Positions 34,981 through 47,200 of a DNA stretch of 64,000 nt are shown here, piece after piece (positions within the stretch are counted from its first letter, which is position 1; each line of letters opens with the position of its first letter). Under the pieces are notes generated by a model. The model did not search any database. It worked only from the letters and a program-made list of their open reading frames with translations, and had not been told where the DNA came from. Made by a program: the position numbers and the translations under genes. The stretch lies in assembly GCA_024663395.1 (NCBI GenBank), contig JANFAH010000007.1, positions 1,798,001 through 1,862,000 on the forward strand, written 5' to 3'. This DNA comes from Pisolithus tinctorius. Taxonomy: Eukaryota; Basidiomycota; Agaricomycetes; Boletales; Pisolithaceae.

Positions 34981-35716
34981 GTAGCAGCTCCCAGGACTCC
35001 ACACAATCTGGGAGCTGCATTGACTCTGGTTGTGCAAACTTGGAGGCTCATCTCAATGCATCCACTCTTTCCAGTCCAAACTCTTTGACCCCATATGTCA
35101 CTATAGAAAACCCAGAATTACCTCAGCTTTGTACTTTAGTGGACTCCAGTTCCACCCATTGTTTTATAGATAATCAATTTGTTAATCAACACTTGTTTAC
35201 CCTGTACTCAGTCTCCCCAATCTGACTCTGGCTTTTTGATGGAACATCCACCTTCACTATAACCCAAGCAGTAGATGTCAACATCCACTTCACATCCAGC
35301 AATGTCACACTGGTAACCCTGTTTTTAGCCCTGTTGGATTCTGAGTGTAAAATAGTTCTCAGACATGACTGGCTCACCTGCTACAATCCATTGATTGATT
35401 GGGTATTGGGCAGTCTAACTTTCTGGACTCCTACACAAGGAATGCCAACCCTGTTGACACCCCCTGTAAGCCCGGCCACTACCGGCCTCCCTGACTCTGG
35501 TCCTAGTGCACTTCAGTCAACCCCCCTCGGAGACCTATTAGGTCTGGAGATTTTGATATAAGTATTAACCTAATAGGTGTCATTTTGTTGGGAATTCCCA
35601 ACTTTTGGGGATTCTCCACCACCATTCCTGGAGATTCTCCAGGGCAGCAATTTGATATGGTTGGAGAAAACATTTTCTCCATAATATATATATATATTAT
35701 ACATCAAATGAAAGGG

Positions 35717-36120
35717 TAGCTGGGGTCCAAGTTGGACTTTCTCCAGGCTAAATAGACCCCCTTTCCAGGTTGATCCTGGGCTTTCCCCAGGCTAAATAGA
35801 CCTGCTTTCCAGGCTGATCCTGGGCTTTCCCTGGGCTAAATAGACCTGCTTTCCAGGCTGATCCTGGGCTTTCCCTGGGCTAAATAGACCTGCTTTCCAG
35901 GTGAACCTGGGCTTTCCCCAGGCTAAATAGACCTGCTTTCCAGGTGAACCTGGGCTTTCCCCAGGCTAAATAGACCTGCTTTCCAGGTGAACCTGGGATT
36001 TCCCAGGCTAAATAGACCTGCTCTCCAGGGTGAACCTGGACTTTCCCCAGGCTAAATAGACCTACATTCTAGGCTGACCTGGGTTTCCCCAGGCTAAATA
36101 GACCCACTTTACCAGGCCAT
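35717..36120. repeat. Subterminal tandem repeat, ~40-45 bp unit, left arm
   Basis: About nine units built around GGCTAAATAGACCTGCTTTC and a CCTGGGCTTTCCC segment. Mirrored at 42678-43081. No coding potential. Position next to the ends suggests a structural or binding role. Confidence 0.9.
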
Positions 36121-36278
36121 GTCCTGGTGGGGATTCTCCATGCATCAGGAAAACAGTGGTTGTTCTAACTGTTCTAATGACAACTTATCTCAGAAAGGTA
36201 GATGTATAAGTGGAATGGATGCCAAGGAACATATAGAGCAAGTGAATTAAGCAAGACACATATGGTTCTATAGAGCAC

Positions 36279-36946
36279 TGTCAAGTCTGAGCCTACTCCA
36301 ATCAACTCTGATGCTTAACCAGGTCTGGAGAGAGGTGTGGAAGCAAGTCTGACACAGATGAATGGAACTCTGACTAGTGGAGGATTGGCAGGGACAAAGT
36401 CAGCTGAGGCAGAAATGGAGCAGGGTGAGGGTGTCAGGTTTAGCTTGTGCACTACCCCCTTGCATGATGTCAGCCCTCATATTTCAGAGGAAGAGACCAG
36501 ACAGATGTTTGGAGATAACTCTGACAGGCAGAAGATGGAGAGAGATGGAGTAGGAACTTTGGTGATATTCATACTGAAGAACAGTGGAGTACTGTACATG
36601 CATTTATGCTGCTATGGAGGTGCAGTAACTGGAATCAGGACTGACATATGGAGACTCATGAGTTTTCAAGTAACACTTTCTGGATGATGAATGAAGGGAA
36701 GATGGAGAACATATGACAGGTAACACAGAACAAGCCAAAAAGGAAACAATCCAGGTGAGGGACCATGTGGTGCACAAGGATGGCCTGCATGGTCTGATGA
36801 GAGACTGGTACAAGTCCAACAGAAGGCAGAGTGGAGGAGACTCATAAATGGTAGAGTGCAGGCAGAGTTGGTGCAGAGAGTGTGAATGAGCAGTGGAGTG
36901 GGGTGTGGAGTGAGTAGGGACTTAGAGTAAATGCATGGTTGGGACA
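36279..36946 (-). repeat. Solo LTR A inside the left palindrome arm
   Basis: About 668 bp related to LTR A at 19656-20390. Flanks are AGCAC (36274-36278) and AGTAC (36947-36951), a 5-bp duplication with one C-to-T change. An identical copy occupies the mirror position. Confidence 0.85.
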
Positions 36947-37176
36947 AGTACTATGAATCAAGAGTTACAGTGATATAGTGGGCATGAAGATATCAATAAG
37001 TCACTTACAGACCACATTAGGACCACAGAAAAAAAAGTGTGTCAGTAAGACAGCATGAATTAGATGATGTTAGACAATGAGCACTAAAGTGCTGCAAATA
37101 TCAAGACATCAATAGATGCAGTGTAGACTATTAGACCACTTAGAAAAAGTTTTGTTTTCCTGATGCAGCCCACTGG

Positions 37177-38060
37177 GGATTCTCCATGTCATGCTGGGGA
37201 TTCTCCATGCCTGGCTGGGGATTCTCCATGCCTGGCTGGGGATTCTCCATGCCTGGCTGGGGATTCTCCATGCCTGGCTGGGGATTCTCCATCTCATGTT
37301 GGAGATTCTCCATGGCCCCTGGGGATTCTCCATGGTGTGCTGGGGATTCTCCATGGCTCCTGGGGATTCTCCATATCATGATGGAGATTCTCCATGGCCT
37401 CTGGGGATTCTCCATGGCATGCTGGGGATTCTCCATGGCTGGCTGGGGATTCTCCATGTCATGTTGGAGATTCTCCATGGCCCCTGGGGATTCTCCATGG
37501 CATGCTGGGGATTCTCCATGGCTGGCTGGGGATTCTCCATGTCACCTGGGGATTCTCCATGTCATGATGGAGATTCTCCATGTCATGTTGGAGATTCTCC
37601 ATGTCATGTTGGAGATTCTCCATGGCCCCTGGGGATTCTCCATGGCATGCTGGGGATTCTCCATGGCTGGCTGGGGATTCTCCATGTCATGTTGGAGATT
37701 CTCCATGGCTGGCTGGGGATTCTCCATGTCATGTTGGAGATTCTCCATGGCTGGCTGGGGATTCTCCATATCATGATGGAGATTCTCCATGTCACCTGGG
37801 GATTCTCCATGTCATGATGGAGATTCTCCATGTCATGTTGGAGATTCTCCATGGCCCCTGGGGATTCTCCATGGCATGCTGGGGATTCTCCATGGCACCT
37901 GGGGATTCTCCATGTCATGATGGAGATTCACCATGTCATCTCAGAGATTATCCATGGCCTGCAGGGGATTCTCCATGGCCTGCTGGGGATTCTCCATGGC
38001 CCCTGGGGATTCTCCATGGCATGCTGGAGATTCTCCATGGCTCCTGGGCATTCTCCAATC
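37177..38060. repeat. 21-bp minisatellite, left arm
   Basis: About 43 units of 18-21 bp with the core GGGGATTCTCCATG (or GGAGATTCTCCATG) and a variable CATG/CTGG tail. Because the period is mostly a multiple of three, it stays open in several frames on both strands; the Gly/Asp/Ser/Pro-type frames are not genes. The same core occurs near the element ends (about 35615-35650). Confidence 0.93.
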
Positions 38061-38369
38061 CTAATTGACATTCAGGTCCAGCGACATTTTGTGTATACAC
38101 TTGTGTTTTTCTTGGTATTCTGTGTTTTTCTCACGCAATTTTCCACTTTCTGATAAGATAAGCATACTGTCATGATTGCACAATTAGGGGCTACAACTTT
38201 CATTATGACCATATCACTCCATTGTCATTCCCTGTGGTATTAATGCAGTATTATTACAAGTAGCAGTTGTCATTAGTGTTGTGTAGTGTAGACTATGCTT
38301 CACTTTTGTAGTGCACATTTTTGACTACCACTGACTACGAAAAGTGTAGTTTCGAGAGGTAGTGGTAAG

Positions 38370-38830
38370 GTCACATGACCGATGACATAATGGTCACATG
38401 ACTGGAAGGTGCCCCGAGGTGACAACATCTCAGTCACATGATATATGGTCATGTGACATCAGCACTGCAACCCAGGGTCATGTGAGAACCTGCTGTGGAG
38501 TCAGCAGGGGCTTGGTCATGTGACATTAGTCATGTGATCTGGTGCCTTTGGTCAGTGCAAAGGTCCCTCACGTGACAAGGGTCACATGATCCGGCACTCC
38601 AGGTCATGGCAAAAAGGTGTCACATGACTGCAATCATGTGATCCAGAGCTTCAGCTCACCACAAAGGTTTGTCACGTGACCTCAGTCACATGATCCGGTG
38701 CCTCGGCTCACCACAAAGGTCTGTCACATGCGCTCAATGGTCACATGGTGATGTGAACCTCGGGTCACGTGATATCATGTGACTGTAGTCACTTCATTTT
38801 CAACACTATACACCTTGCACGTGACTAAGC
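38370..38830. promoter_or_regulatory. Array of TCACRTGA (E-box-type) sites, left arm
   Basis: About 16 matches to TCACGTGA or its one-transition derivatives TCACATGA/TCATGTGA within 460 bp. Examples: 38371, 38393, 38572, 38673, 38765, 38775. TCACGTGA is the core of Cbf1/USF-type bHLH targets; the CA/TG variants are what CpG deamination of CACGTG would leave. Function is inferred only. Confidence 0.6.
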
Positions 38831-39015
38831 TACCCCTGAGTGCATGCTTCCCCATATTGTGGCTGTGCTGCAACATTAATCATGTCACCACACATTCACT
38901 TCTCCATGTATTGGTCTGTACCTTGGTGGGTTGGCCAGTATATAGCATATCTACACCATGTCCAAAGATCAACCAATCAACCTTTCTAGTTGATGAGCAA
39001 TAACAGGAATGAAAA

Positions 39016-39264
39016 ATGCCAGAAACCATCACACCATGTCTCCCTCACTGGGTGGTTGCCATATTTAATACATTTGCTGCATTCTCCATGTCTACCTCCA
39101 CCTATGTACAGGGTTTCAGGGCAGTCCATTGGGAATTGAGTGAACAGGAAGCCAATTACACATCCCAGATGCGTGGGAAAACCCCAAACAGCGCAAATAA
39201 AATAGTGGAGATTTCCAAAACATATCAAAAACATTTCATTGCTCACTCTGCAGTGGGGCTATGA
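39016..39264 (+). other. Small frame near the palindrome centre (82 codons)
   Basis: An ATG-started frame with no recognised domain; a minus-strand frame of 86 codons (39246-38986) overlaps it. Neither can be favoured on sequence alone. It is the only non-repetitive open frame in the arm, and it is duplicated exactly at 39534-39782. Confidence 0.25.
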
Positions 39265-39340
39265 CTACTAAAATTCAGGTGTGGCATGGGGAGGTATGTC
39301 CCATCATATTGGCACCATGTGCCTAGCAGAAGAAGCCCCT

Positions 39341-39457
39341 CAAAGCCACAGAAATGCGAAATGGTCCAATGCTACACTTTGTAATGATCATAACAAAGCT
39401 ATAAATCACTAGTAGAGTTGTTGGCCAGATCTGCCCATTCGCATTTCTGCCACTTTA
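39341..39457. other. Central loop of the palindrome (117 bp)
   Basis: Arm identity stops at 39340/39458. The loop still contains degenerate inverted blocks (GAAATGCGAA at about 39351, TTCGCATTTC at about 39439) but differs in between, so the arms once extended further inward or were copied imperfectly here. Confidence 0.85.
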
Positions 39458-39533
39458 AGGGGCTTCTTCTGCTAGGCACATGGTGCCAATATGATGGGAC
39501 ATACCTCCCCATGCCACACCTGAATTTTAGTAG

Positions 39534-39782
39534 TCATAGCCCCACTGCAGAGTGAGCAATGAAATGTTTTTGATATGTTTTGGAAATCTCCACTATTTTA
39601 TTTGCGCTGTTTGGGGTTTTCCCACGCATCTGGGATGTGTAATTGGCTTCCTGTTCACTCAATTCCCAATGGACTGCCCTGAAACCCTGTACATAGGTGG
39701 AGGTAGACATGGAGAATGCAGCAAATGTATTAAATATGGCAACCACCCAGTGAGGGAGACATGGTGTGATGGTTTCTGGCAT
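39534..39782 (-). other. Mirror copy of the small central frame
   Basis: Same 82 codons as 39016-39264, on the opposite strand of the right arm. Identical translation supports exact arm identity. Confidence 0.25.
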
Positions 39783-39967
39783 TTTTCATTCCTGTTATTG
39801 CTCATCAACTAGAAAGGTTGATTGGTTGATCTTTGGACATGGTGTAGATATGCTATATACTGGCCAACCCACCAAGGTACAGACCAATACATGGAGAAGT
39901 GAATGTGTGGTGACATGATTAATGTTGCAGCACAGCCACAATATGGGGAAGCATGCACTCAGGGGTA

Positions 39968-40428
39968 GCTTAGTCACGTGCAAGGTGTATAGTGTTGAAA
40001 ATGAAGTGACTACAGTCACATGATATCACGTGACCCGAGGTTCACATCACCATGTGACCATTGAGCGCATGTGACAGACCTTTGTGGTGAGCCGAGGCAC
40101 CGGATCATGTGACTGAGGTCACGTGACAAACCTTTGTGGTGAGCTGAAGCTCTGGATCACATGATTGCAGTCATGTGACACCTTTTTGCCATGACCTGGA
40201 GTGCCGGATCATGTGACCCTTGTCACGTGAGGGACCTTTGCACTGACCAAAGGCACCAGATCACATGACTAATGTCACATGACCAAGCCCCTGCTGACTC
40301 CACAGCAGGTTCTCACATGACCCTGGGTTGCAGTGCTGATGTCACATGACCATATATCATGTGACTGAGATGTTGTCACCTCGGGGCACCTTCCAGTCAT
40401 GTGACCATTATGTCATCGGTCATGTGAC
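39968..40428. promoter_or_regulatory. Array of TCACRTGA sites, right arm
   Basis: Mirror image of 38370-38830, with the same sites in reverse order. Confidence 0.6.
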
Positions 40429-40737
40429 CTTACCACTACCTCTCGAAACTACACTTTTCGTAGTCAGTGGTAGTCAAAAATGTGCACTACAAAAGTGAAG
40501 CATAGTCTACACTACACAACACTAATGACAACTGCTACTTGTAATAATACTGCATTAATACCACAGGGAATGACAATGGAGTGATATGGTCATAATGAAA
40601 GTTGTAGCCCCTAATTGTGCAATCATGACAGTATGCTTATCTTATCAGAAAGTGGAAAATTGCGTGAGAAAAACACAGAATACCAAGAAAAACACAAGTG
40701 TATACACAAAATGTCGCTGGACCTGAATGTCAATTAG

Positions 40738-41621
40738 GATTGGAGAATGCCCAGGAGCCATGGAGAATCTCCAGCATGCCATGGAGAATCCCCAGGGGCC
40801 ATGGAGAATCCCCAGCAGGCCATGGAGAATCCCCTGCAGGCCATGGATAATCTCTGAGATGACATGGTGAATCTCCATCATGACATGGAGAATCCCCAGG
40901 TGCCATGGAGAATCCCCAGCATGCCATGGAGAATCCCCAGGGGCCATGGAGAATCTCCAACATGACATGGAGAATCTCCATCATGACATGGAGAATCCCC
41001 AGGTGACATGGAGAATCTCCATCATGATATGGAGAATCCCCAGCCAGCCATGGAGAATCTCCAACATGACATGGAGAATCCCCAGCCAGCCATGGAGAAT
41101 CTCCAACATGACATGGAGAATCCCCAGCCAGCCATGGAGAATCCCCAGCATGCCATGGAGAATCCCCAGGGGCCATGGAGAATCTCCAACATGACATGGA
41201 GAATCTCCAACATGACATGGAGAATCTCCATCATGACATGGAGAATCCCCAGGTGACATGGAGAATCCCCAGCCAGCCATGGAGAATCCCCAGCATGCCA
41301 TGGAGAATCCCCAGGGGCCATGGAGAATCTCCAACATGACATGGAGAATCCCCAGCCAGCCATGGAGAATCCCCAGCATGCCATGGAGAATCCCCAGAGG
41401 CCATGGAGAATCTCCATCATGATATGGAGAATCCCCAGGAGCCATGGAGAATCCCCAGCACACCATGGAGAATCCCCAGGGGCCATGGAGAATCTCCAAC
41501 ATGAGATGGAGAATCCCCAGCCAGGCATGGAGAATCCCCAGCCAGGCATGGAGAATCCCCAGCCAGGCATGGAGAATCCCCAGCCAGGCATGGAGAATCC
41601 CCAGCATGACATGGAGAATCC
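40738..41621. repeat. 21-bp minisatellite, right arm
   Basis: Mirror image of 37177-38060, core GGAGAATCCCC on the plus strand. Unit variants keep the same order as in the left arm, so the arms did not diverge independently. Confidence 0.93.
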
Positions 41622-41851
41622 CCAGTGGGCTGCATCAGGAAAACAAAACTTTTTCTAAGTGGTCTAATAGTCTACACTGCATCTATTGATGTCTTGATAT
41701 TTGCAGCACTTTAGTGCTCATTGTCTAACATCATCTAATTCATGCTGTCTTACTGACACACTTTTTTTTCTGTGGTCCTAATGTGGTCTGTAAGTGACTT
41801 ATTGATATCTTCATGCCCACTATATCACTGTAACTCTTGATTCATAGTACT

Positions 41852-42519
41852 TGTCCCAACCATGCATTTACTCTAAGTCCCTACTCACTCCACACCCCAC
41901 TCCACTGCTCATTCACACTCTCTGCACCAACTCTGCCTGCACTCTACCATTTATGAGTCTCCTCCACTCTGCCTTCTGTTGGACTTGTACCAGTCTCTCA
42001 TCAGACCATGCAGGCCATCCTTGTGCACCACATGGTCCCTCACCTGGATTGTTTCCTTTTTGGCTTGTTCTGTGTTACCTGTCATATGTTCTCCATCTTC
42101 CCTTCATTCATCATCCAGAAAGTGTTACTTGAAAACTCATGAGTCTCCATATGTCAGTCCTGATTCCAGTTACTGCACCTCCATAGCAGCATAAATGCAT
42201 GTACAGTACTCCACTGTTCTTCAGTATGAATATCACCAAAGTTCCTACTCCATCTCTCTCCATCTTCTGCCTGTCAGAGTTATCTCCAAACATCTGTCTG
42301 GTCTCTTCCTCTGAAATATGAGGGCTGACATCATGCAAGGGGGTAGTGCACAAGCTAAACCTGACACCCTCACCCTGCTCCATTTCTGCCTCAGCTGACT
42401 TTGTCCCTGCCAATCCTCCACTAGTCAGAGTTCCATTCATCTGTGTCAGACTTGCTTCCACACCTCTCTCCAGACCTGGTTAAGCATCAGAGTTGATTGG
42501 AGTAGGCTCAGACTTGACA
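41852..42519 (+). repeat. Solo LTR A inside the right palindrome arm
   Basis: Exact mirror of 36279-36946, with mirrored flanks GTACT and GTGCT. Confidence 0.85.
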
Positions 42520-42677
42520 GTGCTCTATAGAACCATATGTGTCTTGCTTAATTCACTTGCTCTATATGTTCCTTGGCATCCATTCCACTTATACATCTAC
42601 CTTTCTGAGATAAGTTGTCATTAGAACAGTTAGAACAACCACTGTTTTCCTGATGCATGGAGAATCCCCACCAGGAC

Positions 42678-43081
42678 ATGGCCTGGTAAAGTGGGTCTAT
42701 TTAGCCTGGGGAAACCCAGGTCAGCCTAGAATGTAGGTCTATTTAGCCTGGGGAAAGTCCAGGTTCACCCTGGAGAGCAGGTCTATTTAGCCTGGGAAAT
42801 CCCAGGTTCACCTGGAAAGCAGGTCTATTTAGCCTGGGGAAAGCCCAGGTTCACCTGGAAAGCAGGTCTATTTAGCCTGGGGAAAGCCCAGGTTCACCTG
42901 GAAAGCAGGTCTATTTAGCCCAGGGAAAGCCCAGGATCAGCCTGGAAAGCAGGTCTATTTAGCCCAGGGAAAGCCCAGGATCAGCCTGGAAAGCAGGTCT
43001 ATTTAGCCTGGGGAAAGCCCAGGATCAACCTGGAAAGGGGGTCTATTTAGCCTGGAGAAAGTCCAACTTGGACCCCAGCTA
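42678..43081. repeat. Subterminal tandem repeat, right arm
   Basis: Mirror image of 35717-36120. Confidence 0.9.
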
Positions 43082-45457
43082 CCCTTTCATTTGATGTATA
43101 ATATATATATATATTATGGAGAAAATGTTTTCTCCAACCATATCAAATTGCTGCCCTGGAGAATCTCCAGGAATGGTGGTGGAGAATCCCCAAAAGTTGG
43201 GAATTCCCAACAAAATGACACCTATTAGGTTAATACTTATATCAAAATCTCCAGACCTAATAGGTCTCCGAGGGGGGTTGACTGAAGTGCCTAGTGACCA
43301 ACCTGGCCTTGTGCCATCTGTACTGGTTTCTGACTCCCTGGCTCGCACCCCCTTGAAGGCCCCTCTTGTTTCTCTAATCAATGCAGCTGCCTTTGTACAC
43401 ACCTGCAAACTGGAAGGGTCTGTCCAGTTCCAACTTCAGCTCTGCCCCTTGGACTCAGCTCAAGCCCAATCAGCCTCAGCTTCCCCTCCTCCAGCCTTAC
43501 CCAATGTACCAGAAGAGTACCATGACTTCACTGATGTATTCAGCAAGGCCAAGGCCTTGGCACTCCCACCACACCAGGAGTACAACCTGAAAATAGAGCT
43601 TGAAGAAGGAACGACCCCACCTCTTGGCACCATCTACTCACTGTCTCCAGTTGAGCTCCAAGCTCTCCAGACTTTCATTGATGAAAACCTTACTACCAGA
43701 TTTGTTCGGCCTACCTCTTCCCCCTATGCTGCTCCAGTCCTTTTTGTCAAAAAGAAGGACAGCTCCCTCCAGCTTTGTGTAGACTTCCGCAGCCTCAACA
43801 AAATCACTAAGAAGGACTGCTACCCACTCCTGCTCATCTCTGACCTCTTAGATTCACCAAGCCAAGCCAAGATCTATACTAAGATTGATCTTCAGCATGC
43901 TTACCATCTCATCCGGATTGCCCCAGGCAATGAATGGAAGACTGCCTTTTGGACTCGGTATGGATCCTATGAGTGGCTGGTAATGCCCTTCGGCCTCACC
44001 AATGCCCTGGCTGCTTTCCAGTGCTTTGTCAACACTATCTTCATGGATATGTTGGATGTCTGCATGGTCATCTACCTAGATGACATCTTGATCTACTCCA
44101 GAGATAAGGAGTCTCACAGGCAGCATGTCCAAGAAGTCCTCTGCCAGCTTTGGCTTCACAGCCTTTATGCAAAGCCAGAGAAATGTGAGTTCCACTCAGA
44201 CTCAGTCAAATACCTCAGATTCCACCTCTCCCCTGCTGGCCTCACAATGTTGAAGGAAAAAGTCCAAACCATCTGTGATTGGCCCAAGCCTCACAAGGTC
44301 AAAGACATTCAATCCTTCCTCAGCTTTGCAAACTTCTATTGCTGGTTCATTTTTAATTACTCAGACATCGTCATACTGCTGACTTGGCTTACCCACAAGG
44401 GTGCTCCTTGGAACTTCTCTGAGGAGTGCTGCCAGTCATTCAACAACCTCAAGGCTGCTTTCATGACCGTGCTGGTCTTGACCCACTTCATCCCTGGGGT
44501 CCCTATCACCATTGAGACCAATGCTTCGGACTATGCCATCGCTGGCATTCTATCTATCACCTGAAGCGATGGCCAGATTCATCTGGTCACCTTCTACTCC
44601 TGAACCCTAACCACCCCGGAGCTGAACTATGATACCCATGATAAGGAATTGCTTGCAATCTTTGAAGCATTCTGGACCTGGTGCCACTACCTTGAGGGCT
44701 TGACCTCACTGGTTGATGTTGTTACTGATCACAAAAATCTTGAGTACTTCTCTACCTCTAAAGTACTCACCCACTGCCAAGCTTGCTGGTCAGAATTCCT
44801 GTCTCAATTCAACATGATCATCATATTCAGACCTGGTAAGCTTGGGGCTAAGCCTGATGCCCTAACTAGACAATGGGACATCTACCCCAAAGAGGGGGAT
44901 AGCAGCTATGCCCAAGTGAACCCACAAAACCTGAGACTGGTCTTTACCCAGGAGAAGCTAGCAGTCTCCCTTCATGCAACCTACCTTGAGTACCTGGTCT
45001 TATGAGCAGTTGCACTGATGGATATAGAGAAACTTCATGGTGATATCCTGACCACACTGCTGGATGACCTGGTCTCACAAATCTGCCTGTCTGACATGTC
45101 TGATCCCCAGTGGTCAGTGGATGACACTGGCTTCCTTTGACTTGATGGAAGGATCTACATGCCAGACTCAAATGACCTTTGCCTTAGGGTCTTGCACCTC
45201 AAGCATGACCACCCTCTGTCTGGCCACTTCAGCCAAATCCACACACTAGAGCTCATATGGTGTGAATATACCTGGCCTGGCCTCAGGACCTTTGTCAAAG
45301 ACTATGTCTGGTCTTGCATGGCCTGTGCTCAGGCTAAGGTTCCCTGCCATTGGCCTTATGGCCTCCTTAAGCAACTTCTGGTGCTGGAGCAACCGTGGAA
45401 TTCCATATCTATGGATTTCATTGAGCAACTCCCAGCCTCAACTGGCTTCATGGCCAC

Positions 45458-45986
45458 TGTCAAGTATGGGGATTGTCCGGGTTGAGACCGGACCGGAGAC
45501 CGAAGTGGGCACGAGGCCGAGGGGTCAGGATCAGGGGGGGGAGTCAAAGGTACAGATAGTTGGACTGATTGGACTTAGCGACTGAGAGTACAGCACTATT
45601 CCCTTGCATGGGTCCCAGTCTGAGTCCGAGGCCGAGACGGAGTTTTATCAGAGGTAACTTAGTTGATTTCAGACTGAGGTCTACAGGCCGAGTATCTACA
45701 AGCTTATATACTAGAAACAACTATAGTATGGAGACCGGTAATGCTGGTCTTGCAAGGATTGCTAAGACGATTGGTAAGACAAGGATTACTAACATATGAC
45801 TAAGGTAGCGGAGACTGGGACAGATGGACTGGGGACAGGACCAGGCAGAGTTTAACCAAAATGACAGACACTGCAAAGCAATGTCCACCGCACTAGGACA
45901 TCTGGGGATAGAGAACAGGCAAGGCCAAGTCCGGACTAAGTGAGTGCGAGGCTGAGTCCGGCCAGGGTCGAGACATGGCTATGACA
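45458..45986 (-). repeat. Solo LTR B in Gypsy-B integrase
   Basis: 529 bp, flanked by GCCAC on both sides (45453-45457 and 45987-45991). It keeps many CpG sites that the surrounding Gypsy-B has lost, so it is a later arrival. It contains a TATATA motif near 45703. Confidence 0.93.
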
Positions 45987-47200
45987 GCCACCCTCATTGT
46001 AGTTGACTGGCTTTCCAAGCAGGCCATATTCATCCCTGCCCACAACACCATAACAGCCCCAGAACTCACCAAACTATTCCTACTCCATGTCTTATCGAAG
46101 CATGGAGTACTGGCCCACATAACCTCAGACTAAGGCTTGGAGTTCATATCTCATTTCTTCTGGTCACTCAGTAAGGCCTTAGACATATGCTTACACTTCA
46201 CCTCAGGCTACCACCCCAAGGGTGATGGTCAGACCAAGAGGACCAACCAAACTCTTGAGCAATACCTCTGAGTGTACTGCAACTACCAGCAGGACAACTG
46301 GGCTGACCTACTACCCCTGGCTGAGTTCATGTACAACAATGCCCCTAGCACTACTACCAGTGTTTCACCTTTCTTTGCTAATAAGGGCTATCATCCCAAC
46401 ATCTCAGTATACCCAGAGCGCAATCTTACCTCCACTCAGGCTTGTGACTATGCAGTTGACTTGGACTCACTGCATCAATACCTATGGGAAGAAATGACCT
46501 TAGCACAGCAGCACTATCAAGGACTGGCTGATGCTAAACACATGCCAGCTCTGGACTTCAAGGTCGGTGACCAAGTATATGTCAAAGCCAAATACTTCTG
46601 GTCAACTCGGCCTTCCAAGAAGCTCTCAGAGAAAAACCTTGGGCCATATCCAGTCATAGCTCAGGCCGGTACTCATTCACTCACACTGTGCCTACCAGAC
46701 TTGATGTGCACAGTCCACCCCATCTTCCATGTGTCCCAACTTGAGCCAGCCATCCCTAACACCATCCTGAACCAGACTCAACCACCACCCCCACCAGTCA
46801 AAGTCAATGGTGAACTAGAGTTTGAGGTAGCAGAAATCCTCAACTCCAAGGTCAACCAACGATGCCAGTGTTGGTTACAGTACTTAGTCCAGTGGTCCAG
46901 CTATGAAGGGACTGATGAAGAAACTACATGGGTACTTGCTACTGAACTTGACAATGCCTCTGAACTCATGCAAGAGTTCCACTCCCACTACCCTGGTAAA
47001 CCCAGCCCATACCAATGAGGACCAGTCTCAACCAGCCTCAGTTTCAGTTTCTGTTTTCTATCAGTATCTAGTGTTCCTTTGATCTCCTACTTACTTTGTT
47101 TTCTCTTTCTTGTTTTCTCTTACTGTACTATAGAAGACCAAGACCAGACACCACCCATGACATTCACAGAGAAAAAACTACAAGACCATACACTACAAAA

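Larger units (their letters stand above)
35509..43289. mobile_element. Giant palindromic (foldback) mobile element, 7781 bp
   Basis: 35509-39340 and 39458-43289 are 3832-bp inverted copies, centre 39399; in all stretches I compared, including every paired frame, no difference was seen. Ends are CACTTCAGTCAACC / reverse complement. The flanks are CCTAGTG on both sides (35502-35508, 43290-43296). Equally valid is GCACTT..AAGTGC with a 5-bp CTAGT duplication. The related copy at 29411-29430 shows the empty site. Each arm holds an AT tract, two tandem-repeat arrays, a solo LTR A and an array of TCACRTGA sites. No transposase domain is visible, so it would depend on another element. CACT termini recall CACTA or KDZ/Plavaka elements, but a 5- or 7-bp duplication does not decide. 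Confidence 0.93.
35040..47018 (+). pseudogene. pol: Gypsy-B pol, three pieces (35040-35508, 43290-45457, 45987-47018)
   Basis: Piece 1: retropepsin, with the active site changed to DSS. Piece 2: RT ([29 protein letters not shown]), RNase H (ETNASDYAIAGILS; DKELLAIFEAF) and integrase zinc finger (HDHPLSGHF..CMACAQAK). Piece 3: integrase core and C-terminal chromodomain (VAEILNSK..YLVQWSSYEGTDEETTW). The catalytic Glu of integrase reads Lys (GQTKRTNQTLEQ), as in Gypsy-A. The palindrome separates pieces 1 and 2; solo LTR B (TSD GCCAC) separates 2 and 3. Stops at about 44562, 44603, 45003, 46131 and 46269 also break it. Confidence 0.9.

Noticed and set aside
37177..38060. CRISPR-like regular array
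   Set aside because: Units are adjacent without unique spacers, no cas genes, and the setting is a eukaryotic transposon; it is a minisatellite.
37140..38153. Long open frames (up to 208 codons) on both strands in the GGGGATTCTCC region, and mirror copies at 40645-41658
   Set aside because: They are by-products of a 21-bp repeat with a period divisible by three; all frames are open and no domain is present.
41840..42200. Possible small secreted protein frames (71 and 93 codons) at 41851-42194 and mirror
   Set aside because: They lie within LTR A sequence in the palindrome arm and are not conserved as proteins in other LTR A copies.
35509..43289. Assembly artefact from a missed adapter or collapsed hairpin read
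   Set aside because: The element has short direct duplications and an empty-site homologue, and the right flank continues the Gypsy-B pol. Read-level proof is still lacking.
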